Shown: positions 15,416-22,651 of the stretch, one piece after another | How positions within the stretch are numbered: position 1 is the first letter of the stretch | How the letters are laid out: the number at the start of each line of letters is the position of its first letter | Source: Lentisphaerota bacterium | GTDB lineage: Bacteria; Verrucomicrobiota; Lentisphaeria; Victivallales; UBA1829 | Direction of reading: 5' to 3' | NCBI GenBank assembly: GCA_015061565.1 | Contig: SUWI01000029.1 | Span: forward strand, 1-32,424 | Length of the DNA: 32,424 nt | Notes under the pieces: generated by a model | Seen by the model: the letters and a program-made list of their open reading frames with translations, nothing else | The model's database searches: none | Told to the model about the DNA's origin: nothing | Translations under genes and position numbers: made by a program

Positions 15416-17194
15416 TCGGTATGACGGTCTCATCATTGCAATTGATTGATCGGGATCTCATTCGCTTACGATTTTCAGCTGTCCCCAGTTTGCCAGGACT
15501 TGTTTCCTTCTTGTCTTGTAGGTAATCGTGATTCTGGTGTTTTCATCAAAACGCGTTCCTTTGCCATAGACGATTTTCATCTTCCAGTCCGGCATACAGT
15601 GAAAGTTTTTCTTTTTCAACCGTGGCAAAGTCATTTCTCCGTAGATCGTTTGGAACACCACCCGGTCAGCATAAACCGTTCCGCGTAAATCGGTCAATCC
15701 CACCAGTTCAGCATATTTTCCAGCTGGCAAGGATTTATCAACGATTTGTTCCACCAGGTCATTCATTGCCATATTTTCCAGTTCAGCCAGATCAGCTTCA
15801 TTCACACACGACGCCTTGATTTCGGCAATTTTCCTTGCCAGTTCTACCTTCCTCGCTTTCTGTTTCAGCAGGATGTTTCTCAGATCTGCCATCGAGGCAA
15901 GACCGTCTCGGATCAGATCATAAGTGGAATCAATTTCGTTCTGCATGTTTTGCAGTTCCGCTTCATAATTGGAAATTTCCTCTTTGGCTTTCAGGATGTC
16001 CTTCATCTTGTTGATCTTGTCAATCAAAGCGATAGTCAAAAGCGGATAAACCGCATCATAAAGCGCAAAATTCCCTTTCTGGATGCCGGAATTGAACCGA
16101 ATCCGGCTTTGACTGCATTTTCTGTGATCTCTTGCCAAAGTTCTCTTGTTGCAGTTGTAATACACCTTCCCATGATCCAGCATGGTGACCAGCCGCCCGC
16201 CGCACGATCCGCAATACAGCCTTCCGGACAGCGGCAGAGAACGTTTCTTTTCCTGCGTCCGATAATTTTCCCGTTTGTTTTTAATGATTTCCTGGACCTC
16301 CATCCATTGATCGAAGGTGATGATTTCCTGACCTGTGATCTGGACGTTTTTGATCAGTTCATGCTGGGAATTATATTGATATCCGGCATAAAGCGGTTGG
16401 TTGGCGATATGATAGATACTGCTCTCATAGAAAAACCTCTTCTGGCTTTCTCCCCAGCGCTCATTGCAGTCCCGGATTATGGAACGGTATGATTTATGTC
16501 CGCAGATGCTGTCGAAAATGAACCGGATGATTTCGGCGCATTCCGGAATGACTTGCAGTTTATCATTTCCCAGATACTTGATCCCGAAGCAGTGACAGCC
16601 GTTGCAGATTTTGCCGCTGTCCCGCTTGTTCCGGAACGCGATGATGCTGTTGGTGCGCTTCTTCTGCAAATCTTCATAGAGAATCTGGTTCTTGATCATG
16701 GTAATGAGCTGCTGGTCGAATTTCGTCAGGTCTATGCTTCCTCCCTGGACCTGCAACACTTGGACATGATTATCTTTAAGCAGTTGATTGATATAGCTTT
16801 CCAGAAAACTTCCGTGAATCGGTCTATATAGCCGTGTGACTTCATTGACCAGCAGGACATCTATTTCGGGGAAAAGGGTGATTGCCTCTCCCAGACCGGT
16901 CCGGAAAGACTTCTTGGAACTTTGTGTCATAACCCATTGCTGATAAGCCTTATCCAGTTGTGCGACGGATTCCGCACTTATAGGATACGTTTCCCCGCTG
17001 GTGTTCAGGTCCCGGAAGATCCCGACGACTTCAAGATTTTCCTTTGCAGCCAGTTTTTTGCAGTTCTCGATCTGAGCCTCCACGGATTCCGACAAATCGT
17101 CCTTACCGCTGCTCTGTCTGGCATAAATCAATGCTTTCATTTTTCCTCCATTTTTAGGGTAATATAGCACAAAACACATCAAAAGCAAGCATCA
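15416..17194. mobile_element. Minimal serine-recombinase element inserted in a pseudopilin gene
   Basis: This block of about 1.78 kb contains only a large serine recombinase gene on the minus strand. It is bounded by a pseudopilin-type leader on the left and by the [18 protein letters not shown] coding sequence on the right. Boundaries are placed where pseudopilin coding potential ends and resumes, and they carry an uncertainty of roughly ten bases. I see no clear terminal inverted repeats, which fits serine-recombinase integration. The att core cannot be fixed from one copy. Confidence 0.6.
15458..17140 (-). CDS. Large serine recombinase (resolvase/recombinase/zinc-ribbon domains)
   Basis: The 560-residue protein has an N-terminal resolvase domain (MKALIYARQSSGKDD; Ser10 is the likely nucleophile, with EVTRLYR near 115). 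It continues with a recombinase domain (KRDSGKICNGCHCFGIKYLG onward, about 185-290) and a zinc-ribbon (LYCGSCGGRL near 309, paired with YYNCNKR and a later Cys). A coiled coil (KAKEEISNYEAELQNMQNEI, about 400-470) and a short C-terminal domain follow. This is the architecture of large serine integrases and transposases, which join an attP and attB through a covalent Ser-DNA link. I chose ATG 17140 because GGAGG lies just upstream; the track ORF's 16 extra residues are not needed. A -10-like TATATT precedes it. It looks intact and could be active. Confidence 0.93.
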   Translation of the reverse strand: MKALIYARQSSGKDDLSESVEAQIENCKKLAAKENLEVVGIFRDLNTSGETYPISAESVAQLDKAYQQWVMTQSSKKSFRTGLGEAITLFPEIDVLLVNEVTRLYRPIHGSFLESYINQLLKDNHVQVLQVQGGSIDLTKFDQQLITMIKNQILYEDLQKKRTNSIIAFRNKRDSGKICNGCHCFGIKYLGNDKLQVIPECAEIIRFIFDSICGHKSYRSIIRDCNERWGESQKRFFYESSIYHIANQPLYAGYQYNSQHELIKNVQITGQEIITFDQWMEVQEIIKNKRENYRTQEKKRSLPLSGRLYCGSCGGRLVTMLDHGKVYYNCNKRTLARDHRKCSQSRIRFNSGIQKGNFALYDAVYPLLTIALIDKINKMKDILKAKEEISNYEAELQNMQNEIDSTYDLIRDGLASMADLRNILLKQKARKVELARKIAEIKASCVNEADLAELENMAMNDLVEQIVDKSLPAGKYAELVGLTDLRGTVYADRVVFQTIYGEMTLPRLKKKNFHCMPDWKMKIVYGKGTRFDENTRITITYKTRRKQVLANWGQLKIVSE

Positions 17195-17756
17195 CTCGTC
17201 GTGATTGCGATCATTGCCATTCTGGCGGGGATGCTGCTGCCGGCCTTGAATTCCGCGCGGGAAAAGGCCCGGGGTATTTCCTGCACCAGCAACATCAAAC
17301 AGCTGGGAAACACCAAACTGATGTATGCCAACGACAATTTCGAATATTTCTATCCGAGCAGTCCGTGGTGGAAAAGTGAGCTGGACAACCGTTACACGCC
17401 CAGCTGGCCCGGCACCCTTTCCATGCTGAAATACGCCACGAACAAAATCATGATTTGTCCGTCCTTCAAACTCGGAGCCAATGCCAGCGCCAGCCAGATC
17501 ACCTATAACAGCCAGCTGGAACGCAATGTCAACTGGCAGCAGGATTATGCAGGACACTGGCCGAACATCCATTACGGAGTCAACGCCTATCACCTGACCA
17601 CCGCCACGAGGCTTTACGCTTCCGGCGATTCAAGACGGGAAGTCCCGGCCCGTCTGCCGCAGATCCGGCGTCCGGGTCACATGTTCTTTCTCGGTGAATC
17701 GATGCAGGCCCAACCGGTCGACCGGCAGCATGCGTCTGACCGACAATTACAGCAGG
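17195..17756 (+). pseudogene. Pseudopilin gene body lacking its start and its 3' end
   Basis: The frame begins [20 protein letters not shown] without start codon, leader or the FTLIEL codons. It continues with [20 protein letters not shown] and a globular region typical of pseudopilin-like proteins, with [16 protein letters not shown] near the end. After PVDR the coding sense shifts by one base: the other frame reads [10 protein letters not shown], then meets TGA at 17757. The expected C-terminal H-x9-DG region is absent because the inverted-repeat element begins at 17757. The track ORF continues to 17794 only by running into that element. The gene is broken at both ends and by a frameshift. 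Confidence 0.75.
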
Positions 17757-17859
17757 TGAATTGTAAAGGTAAACGCTTATTGGGAGTCATCTGAACGGGA
17801 GGAGTGTGCGTTTAGTCTTACAAACGCGAAAAAGAGCGTTCTTCGGATATTCCGGGTGT

Positions 17860-17922
17860 GCATTTACTCTTGCAAATTGAGCGTTTAGTTTTACAAATTG
17901 AGCGTTTACTCTTACAAAGGGA
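17860..17922 (+). repeat. Three tandem 21-bp iteron-like repeats
   Basis: The units start at 17860, 17881 and 17902: GCATTTACTCTTGCAAATTGA, GCGTTTAGTTTTACAAATTG(A) and GCGTTTACTCTTACAAAGGG(A). The exact 21-bp period is two helical turns, so bound proteins would line up on one face. A fourth copy lies at 17808-17824. There are no unique spacers, so this is not a CRISPR. Confidence 0.8.
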
Positions 17923-18060
17923 AAAAACAAAACGAGGCTGACGCAAAGCGTGCTGTTCCCCCCAAAAAGTTTGTAACAGAGAATGCACACCCTGATTTTT
18001 GACTTGGGGCGCTGCCCCAAACCCCGAAGTTTTTAAGGCATTTTGAATTCCGGGAAAGCC

Positions 18061-18090
18061 AAAGAAAAAGCCAGGTATTTCACTGGCTTT
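18061..18090 (-). terminator. Rho-independent terminator on the minus strand inside the 557-bp element
   Basis: Read on the minus strand, AAAGCCAG and CTGGCTTT form an 8-bp stem with an 8-base loop, followed by TTCTTT. The outer sequence GGGAAAGCCA (18052-18061) could alternatively pair with TGGCTTTCCC (18084-18093), which makes two mutually exclusive hairpins. It lies just downstream of the small minus-strand ORF at 18106-18228. Confidence 0.6.
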
Positions 18091-18105
18091 CCCGTTTAAT
18101 TCACC

Positions 18106-18228
18106 TCAAATATTCCTCCTCAAGTTGTGCTTCCACAGAGCTTGATTCTGCTTCTTTGAGGTAATTACAATATACCATTGTAATTGAGAATCGTCAAATC
18201 TCTTTTCAAGAATTTCCCGTTTTTCCAT
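18106..18228 (-). CDS. Possible 40-residue small protein inside the 557-bp element
   Basis: The frame encodes MEKREILEKRFDDSQLQWYI followed by a basic tail ending NLRRNI. It stops 16 bp before a minus-strand terminator. Its start codon overlaps one of the reversed iteron-like motifs, so binding there could control it. There is no good Shine-Dalgarno. No family is recognised, and the ORF is below the size threshold of the ORF track. It may be a real small protein or chance coding. The presence of a terminator in the right place is the main support. Confidence 0.35.
   Translation of the reverse strand: MEKREILEKRFDDSQLQWYIVITSKKQNQALWKHNLRRNI
18163..18185. repeat. Perfect 9-bp inverted repeat
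   Basis: AATTACAAT and ATTGTAATT flank the five-base loop ATACC. The sequence lies inside the small minus-strand ORF of the 557-bp element. It could be a hairpin or a dimeric protein-binding site; nothing decides between these. Confidence 0.5.
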
Positions 18229-18313
18229 TTGTAGGACTAAACGCTCATAGAAGAATTTGTAAGACTAAGAGCTCAACCTCTTTTTCCGGGTGTGCGTTTA
18301 CTTTTTCAATTGA

Positions 18314-18970
18314 CAATATCTGAATGACCGGCATTGGATTGATGCCGTTCCCGAGCCGAAACGGGCTTTCGGTGATTTGGCGGAAGCGATTCGTGCGTTC
18401 CTCAAGACAGCTTCGACGGTTTCGCCTGTTTCGGACCTTCCGCCTGCGCAAGCCGAAACGTCGGTTGCCGGGTATCGCAAAGCCGCTGAGCAGGGATTTG
18501 CCAAAGCTCAATACGTGTTGGGCTTATGCTTTAAAAACGGTTGGGTCTTACAAAAAGACCACCAACAGATGGTATACTGGTTCCGCAAGGCCGCTGAGCA
18601 GGGATTTGCCAAAGCTCAATACAATTTGGCTCTTTGTTATAACGATGGTGATGGCGTGCCACAAGACTACCAACAGGCGGTATACTGGTTCCGCAAGGCC
18701 TCAGAACAGGGATTTGCCAGAGCTCAATACAGTTTGGCACGGCGCTATGCCAACGGCGAAGGCGTGCAAAAAGACCTTGAGCAGGCAGTATCTTGGTACC
18801 GCAAAGCCGCAGAGCAGGGAGATGCCAGATCGCAATACGCATTGGGCTTTTGCTATTACAATGGCTGGGGTGTGTCGAAAGACTACCAGCAGGCGGTGTA
18901 CTGGACTCGCAAGGCCGCAGAGCAGGGAGAAGAAGATGCCAAAAAAGCACTAAAAGCGCTGGGATATTGA
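18314..18970 (+). pseudogene. Sel1-like repeat protein, 5'-truncated (probable TIR-Sel1 remnant)
   Basis: From 18314, the first codon after the 557-bp element, the frame runs open for 218 codons to TGA. It begins YLNDRHWIDAVPEPKRAFGD, which recalls the end of TIR domains in TIR-Sel1 proteins (W-I-D-A segment). Four to five Sel1-like repeats with an exact 36-residue (108-bp) period follow, each with a core like RKAAEQGFAKAQYNLA. The ORF track starts it at TTG 18377 for lack of an ATG, but the coding sequence clearly extends left to the element edge. Sel1 repeats form helical solenoids that bind proteins. A TIR partner would suggest a defence or signalling effector, now headless. The Sel1 part is firm; the TIR origin is moderate. 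Confidence 0.75.
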
Positions 18971-18976
18971 CCAGCG

Positions 18977-19200
18977 CTACAAATGATGAATGATTAGATA
19001 TAAAAGGGCGCTTCCGCCTTCGCTCTCGGGTTGCAGCGTGACAAGGACGCACATGGGCAACCAACCGCAAATGATCGCCTCATCAGACCTGTCGGGAGTT
19101 TTACGGATGAGTATGAATAGATACGGAGGGGTATGTAAAATTGCTTCCACAACCGATGTCAACGACCGCATATTCAACACCAAAGCCATCCGCAATCGGC
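18977..19200. other. Non-coding interval of unclear origin
   Basis: I find no supportable gene here. The minus-strand ORF 18977-19423 of the track covers it only as the frameshifted continuation of the transposase remnant to the right. Confidence 0.4.
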
Positions 19201-19363
19201 GCAAGCAGTGATTTCTCTGCAGTCGGGTGCACACGGTAAACAAGAGCCGATAACTTCTGATGAATTTTATGTACGCTTCCACGATTGCCGGAAACCTTTT
19301 TGACATTGTCGAAACGATATCGGGGATGAACTTGAATAGCTGCTGAAAGATGTTATAGTACAT
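19201..19363 (-). pseudogene. Frameshifted 5' remnant of an IS4-type (DUF4372-like) transposase
   Basis: On the minus strand ATG 19363 is preceded by AAGGAG at eight bases. It begins MYYNIFQQLFKFIP, similar to the start of DUF4372/IS4 transposases (F-x-QL-x-x-x-IP). After the proline the matching sequence RYRFDNVKKVSGNRG continues in another frame, which places a frameshift at about 19322. Later residues (ALVYRV...EKSLLAPIADGFG) look like a degraded continuation of the N-terminal domain. The catalytic DDE region and ends are missing. This is a dead fragment, identified from short similarity. Confidence 0.45.
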
Positions 19364-19453
19364 TACCGGTTCTCCTTCGCTAAATATGAAGCAGGAGCTG
19401 GCATTAACTATCATTTCCGACAATTTTAATCAGACAGTAGAGAAAGGGTCTGC

Positions 19454-20728
19454 ATGATGAAAACCAAACTTGTGATCACATCCGTTTTGCTGGGGACTCT
19501 GCTCCCGCTTTCCGCCGCGGAAATGCCCAAGACCTATGTCCTCGCTTCCCGCGAAAACGCCGTTTACAAATCCGGCGAAGAGATCGAATTCAAAGTCACT
19601 TCCGACCGGGAAACCGATCTGCAGTATTCGGTCAATACCGGAAAACAGGATTCCCCGCGGCGGAAACTGGAAGGCAAGTCGATCCGGGTCAAAGCCGAAA
19701 ATCCGGGCTTCGTTCTGGTAAAACTCTTTTACCAGGATGACGTCGGCAAGCAGAAGACCGCTTTGGCAGGCGCCGCGGTCGAGCCGGAAAAGATCCGCGC
19801 CGGACGCCCCAGACCCGCCGATTTCGATGCTTACTGGGATAACCAGCTGGCGGAACTGAACCGGAACCCGCTCAAAGTCGTCTATGAAAAGGAAGTGCAG
19901 GTGCCGAAACAGCCGAAAGGGATCCGGCTGTATGATGTCAAGCTGACGCAAGGCGATATCGTTGCGACCGGTTATCTGGCGGTGCCGGAAAACGCCGCCG
20001 CCAGATCCCTGCCCGCAGTGGTGTCGTATCTCGGCGCCAGCAAAGTCTCCGCCGAGCCGCCCGGAGCCTGGGGTCCCGCCCGCCGCATTCCCGCGATCTG
20101 CTTCAATCTGAATTTCCACGGTCTGCAGAACCTGCCCGCCCGCAATTATCCCAAAGAAAACGAGCTGCGGAAACAGCTGACGCGCGACTACCGGACCGAT
20201 TTCGCCGACCAGCGCGAAAAATATGCCATGCGCAAGATCTATCTGCGCACGGTCATGGCGCTGAATTACCTGCAGAGCCGTCCGGAATATGACGGCAAAC
20301 ATCTGGTGGCTCAGGGCGGGTCGCTCGGCGGCTGCCAGGCCATCGTGGCCGCCGCCCTGGTCCCGCAGGTGACTTTCTGCGTTTCGACCGCAGCGGCCAT
20401 GTGCGACCATTTCGGCGCCGAAGCCGGACATCTGCCCGGTTATCCGGATCTGCTCCGCAAAAACCCCAAAGCCGCCGGGACCGCCGGCTATTTCGATGTG
20501 GTCAACTTCGCTCCCCGCATCAAATGTCCCGTCGTCATGGCGGTCGGCTTTATCGATGTCACCTGTCCGCCGGCTTCCACTTATGCCGCCTACAATGCGC
20601 TGACCACGGACAAGCGCAAAATGATCCATCAGCCGACCTGCGGACACGGCTCCAGCATCTTCCCCGGCAAGGCGAACATCTTCTCCTGCGGCGCCATCGA
20701 TTACATCAAACACTGCCGCGGAAAATAA
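19454..20728 (+). CDS. Secreted acetyl xylan esterase-like (CE7/AXE1 family) hydrolase
   Basis: The 424-residue product has a signal peptide (residues 1-22, ending LSAAEM) and an N-terminal immunoglobulin-like beta domain (about 25-110). An alpha/beta-hydrolase domain of the AXE1 type begins RPADFDAYWDNQLAELNRNP. The nucleophile elbow GGSLGG gives Ser290. Asp368 (GFIDVTCPP) and His398 (CGHGS) complete the triad at family spacing. CE7 enzymes remove acetyl groups from sugars and oligosaccharides. ATG 19454 follows AGAAAGGG; a second ATG comes three bases later. The next gene starts two bases after its stop, so the two form a pair. De-acetylation would open the glycan to the other hydrolases. 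Confidence 0.87.
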   Translation: MMKTKLVITSVLLGTLLPLSAAEMPKTYVLASRENAVYKSGEEIEFKVTSDRETDLQYSVNTGKQDSPRRKLEGKSIRVKAENPGFVLVKLFYQDDVGKQKTALAGAAVEPEKIRAGRPRPADFDAYWDNQLAELNRNPLKVVYEKEVQVPKQPKGIRLYDVKLTQGDIVATGYLAVPENAAARSLPAVVSYLGASKVSAEPPGAWGPARRIPAICFNLNFHGLQNLPARNYPKENELRKQLTRDYRTDFADQREKYAMRKIYLRTVMALNYLQSRPEYDGKHLVAQGGSLGGCQAIVAAALVPQVTFCVSTAAAMCDHFGAEAGHLPGYPDLLRKNPKAAGTAGYFDVVNFAPRIKCPVVMAVGFIDVTCPPASTYAAYNALTTDKRKMIHQPTCGHGSSIFPGKANIFSCGAIDYIKHCRGK

Positions 20729-20730
20729 AA

Positions 20731-22368
20731 ATGAAAAAGATCCTGTTCCTGAATCTGATGCTGCTGACCGTGCTCCTTCCGGCCCGGCCGAAACTGGTCA
20801 CGCTGGGCAAAAGTCCCGATCCGGCCTTTCTGCTCGCCAATATCGAGCAGGTCGAGAAAAGCTGTCCTTTCGACGGCATCTCCATCGAACTCCCCCGACA
20901 GATCAAAAACGGCAAGCTGGATGTCTCTTTCGGACATGAAGTGTTCATTCCCCGGCCGCTGGATAAAATCCGGATGAAAAAATGGGTCGACGACCTGAAG
21001 CAGGTCAAGTTCTCCCGTCTGAAACATAATTTCACCCGCGTTTCCGTCTGCGGCGCCTCGGAATACGGCTTTTTCGACGATGCATGCTGGAAGATCGCGC
21101 TCGACAATGTCCGCACCATCGCCCGCGCAGCCAAAGCAGGCGGACTGAAAGGGATCATGTTTGATGTGGAGCATTACGACGGAAAAAAACCGATGCTTTT
21201 CCAATATGTGCCCGGCAAAGGGCACACGCTGGAAGAAACCCGCGCCAAGGCCCGCGAACGCGGCAGACAGTTCATGAACGCGCTCGCCGATGAATTCCCC
21301 GACATCATCGTCTTTACCGTGCTCGGCAGTTTTTCGCTCAATTTCGATGCCGCCGATTCCGGCGCGGCGTCGGGATCCGCGCAATACGGCCTGGCCAATG
21401 ATTTCTTCAACGGCATGCTGGATGTCATCCCGCCGAAAGCGAAACTGCTGGACGGCATGGAGACCCTTTCCTATTATGCGCATGACGCCAGGGATTTCTA
21501 CCGCTTGGCCAACGAATACACCGTCAAGGGCCGTCAGCTGGCGGCGCCGGAAAACCGCCGCAAAATCCTCGAACAGACCTCCGCCGCGCCCGGCGTCTGG
21601 CTCGAACCTTTCCTCTGGGACGGCTATTACGTGATCAAGTCGCCGGACATGGACCGGATGGCGCTCTTCCGCAGCAATCTCTGCGCTGCCATGGAAACCG
21701 CCAGGGAATATGCCTGGGTCTATTTCTGCTCCGGACTGTGGTTCGACATGGCGCTGCCGCCGGTCGAGGAACGCAGCATCGCCCGTTACAACCCGACTTC
21801 CCGGCTGCTGCCCGAACGCTATCCAAGGTTGACCGACACCCTGGATTTTGTCCGCGATCCGCTGGGATACGCCCGGAAACATCCCGGCGAACTGGTCTGC
21901 AAAGAAGATTTCGACCGAGTAAAATTGACCGGACCGGCGCTGATCACCAAAAAGCTCCTGCCGGGACTGGAATTCAATCAGCAACACGGCAAAGGGGAAC
22001 TGGTTCCCGGCGCCGGGATCAAGGGCAGCACCGCCGCGCGGTTCACCGGGGTCCGGAACGGCCTCCCGTTCAAAGCGCTGAAAGTCAAACCCGGCGAAGT
22101 CTATTACATCCGGCTGGACGGCAAAGCCGAAGGGGACGCATATCTGTATCTCGGGATCGCCTGCCGGAACCGCAAACCGCAGGAGATGTATGTCACGCGC
22201 CGCAGGATCTCTTTCAGCGGGAAAAGCACCGACGGCTACCGGACGGCCGAGCTGGTGACGCTGGTCCCGGACAATGCTTCGACGCTGATCATCCGGCTGG
22301 GCTGCAATTCCAATTCAGCCACGGGCGCCGCCTGGTTCGACGACCTGGAGATCCGCAAAATCTTCTGA
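20731..22368 (+). CDS. Secreted TIM-barrel-like protein with C-terminal carbohydrate-binding-like domain
   Basis: The 545-residue protein has a short signal peptide (MKKILFLNLMLLTVLLPA). The central region of about 350 residues shows barrel-like strands, including GIMFDVEHYDGKKP near 145-158 and YAWVYFCSGLWF near 325-336. Acidic residues at strand ends, such as the DVE of FDVEHYD, could be catalytic. The last 130 residues form a jelly roll ending AAWFDDLEIRKIF, as in CBM4/9-type or similar modules. I cannot assign a GH family. The track ORF's extra 110 residues lie inside the esterase gene; ATG 20731 comes two bases after that stop. It is likely a glycan hydrolase working with the esterase. 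Confidence 0.72.
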   Translation: MKKILFLNLMLLTVLLPARPKLVTLGKSPDPAFLLANIEQVEKSCPFDGISIELPRQIKNGKLDVSFGHEVFIPRPLDKIRMKKWVDDLKQVKFSRLKHNFTRVSVCGASEYGFFDDACWKIALDNVRTIARAAKAGGLKGIMFDVEHYDGKKPMLFQYVPGKGHTLEETRAKARERGRQFMNALADEFPDIIVFTVLGSFSLNFDAADSGAASGSAQYGLANDFFNGMLDVIPPKAKLLDGMETLSYYAHDARDFYRLANEYTVKGRQLAAPENRRKILEQTSAAPGVWLEPFLWDGYYVIKSPDMDRMALFRSNLCAAMETAREYAWVYFCSGLWFDMALPPVEERSIARYNPTSRLLPERYPRLTDTLDFVRDPLGYARKHPGELVCKEDFDRVKLTGPALITKKLLPGLEFNQQHGKGELVPGAGIKGSTAARFTGVRNGLPFKALKVKPGEVYYIRLDGKAEGDAYLYLGIACRNRKPQEMYVTRRRISFSGKSTDGYRTAELVTLVPDNASTLIIRLGCNSNSATGAAWFDDLEIRKIF

Positions 22369-22398
22369 GCCGATGGCTTCAACGTTCCGCGATTCTGA

Positions 22399-22431
22399 CG
22401 AATCTCCAAAAGGAATCAATCGGAGGATTCG
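22399..22431. terminator. Weak bidirectional hairpin between convergent coding regions
   Basis: CGAATCTCC (22399-22407) can pair with GGAGGATTCG (22422-22431) with one bulge. It sits at the convergence of the secreted barrel gene and the minus-strand regulator remnant, whose last codons it overlaps. T runs are poor. Confidence 0.25.
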
Positions 22432-22585
22432 TTCTTGGCAGAAACGCTGCTGCGTTCCAACAGCAGAGCGGGGACGGGACCGTGAGCAGCGGTTTCCGGG
22501 GAACGCAGATGTTCCATGACCTGCTTTACCAGAGTCGGGATATTCTGGCTGAATACCGTCAGTCCGGGCGTGAGCTGTCCGCACA
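22416..22585 (-). pseudogene. C-terminal fragment of a LacI/GntR-type sugar regulator
   Basis: On the minus strand the frame encodes about 55 residues including GQLTPGLTVFSQNIPTLVKQ and a terminal PVPALLLERSS. The intact regulator at 23527 ends with LSPPLTVFAQPIREFTRQ and AVLMERGS in the same order and spacing. This is therefore the tail of a paralogous sensor domain without its DNA-binding head. The upstream part was replaced by AT-rich non-coding sequence (22588-22651). The remnant lies downstream of the isomerase gene and suggests an earlier duplicated regulator-isomerase block. Confidence 0.6.
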
Positions 22586-22651
22586 GTAATATAGATATAT
22601 TTTTACGGTGTAATTGACCACGTTTTTCCCGGCAGCGAATCGAAAACACAG

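Larger units (their letters stand above)
17757..18313. mobile_element. 557-bp non-autonomous element with terminal inverted repeats and iteron-like motifs
   Basis: The ends TGAATTGTAAAGGTAAACGC (17757-17776) and, on the other strand, TCAATTGAAAAAGTAAACGC (18313-18294) match at 17 of 20 positions. Inside are further copies of the motif GCGTTTA(C/G)TCTTACAAA: forward at 17808, 17860, 17881 and 17902, and reversed at 18228-18244 and around 18256-18272. The arrangement is mirror-symmetric, like multiple transposase-binding sites at transposon ends. The left edge coincides exactly with the broken pseudopilin and the right edge with the first open codon of a truncated Sel1 gene. It encodes no transposase. 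A plasmid-type iteron origin is the alternative. Confidence 0.6.

Noticed and set aside
17860-17922. CRISPR array
   Set aside because: The 21-bp units are directly adjacent with no unique spacers and there are no cas genes.
17787-18020. 77-codon minus-strand ORF with VNAQF repeats
   Set aside because: The apparent peptide repeats are simply the translated 21-bp DNA motifs of the 557-bp element; there is no ribosome site.
2042-18246. Link between the LacI operator (TACTAAACGC) and the 557-bp element motif (GACTAAACGC)
   Set aside because: They share about nine bases, but the palindromic structure and spacing differ; chance similarity is likely.
18324-18953. 209-codon plus-strand ORF overlapping the Sel1 gene
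   Set aside because: It stays open only because the 108-bp Sel1 repeats repeat the same alternative frame; the Sel1 frame has the family signature.
19430-21987. Long minus-strand ORFs of 427 and 428 codons (19430-20713 and 20701-21987)
   Set aside because: They are shadows of the CE7 esterase (with its Ser-Asp-His triad) and of the secreted barrel gene.
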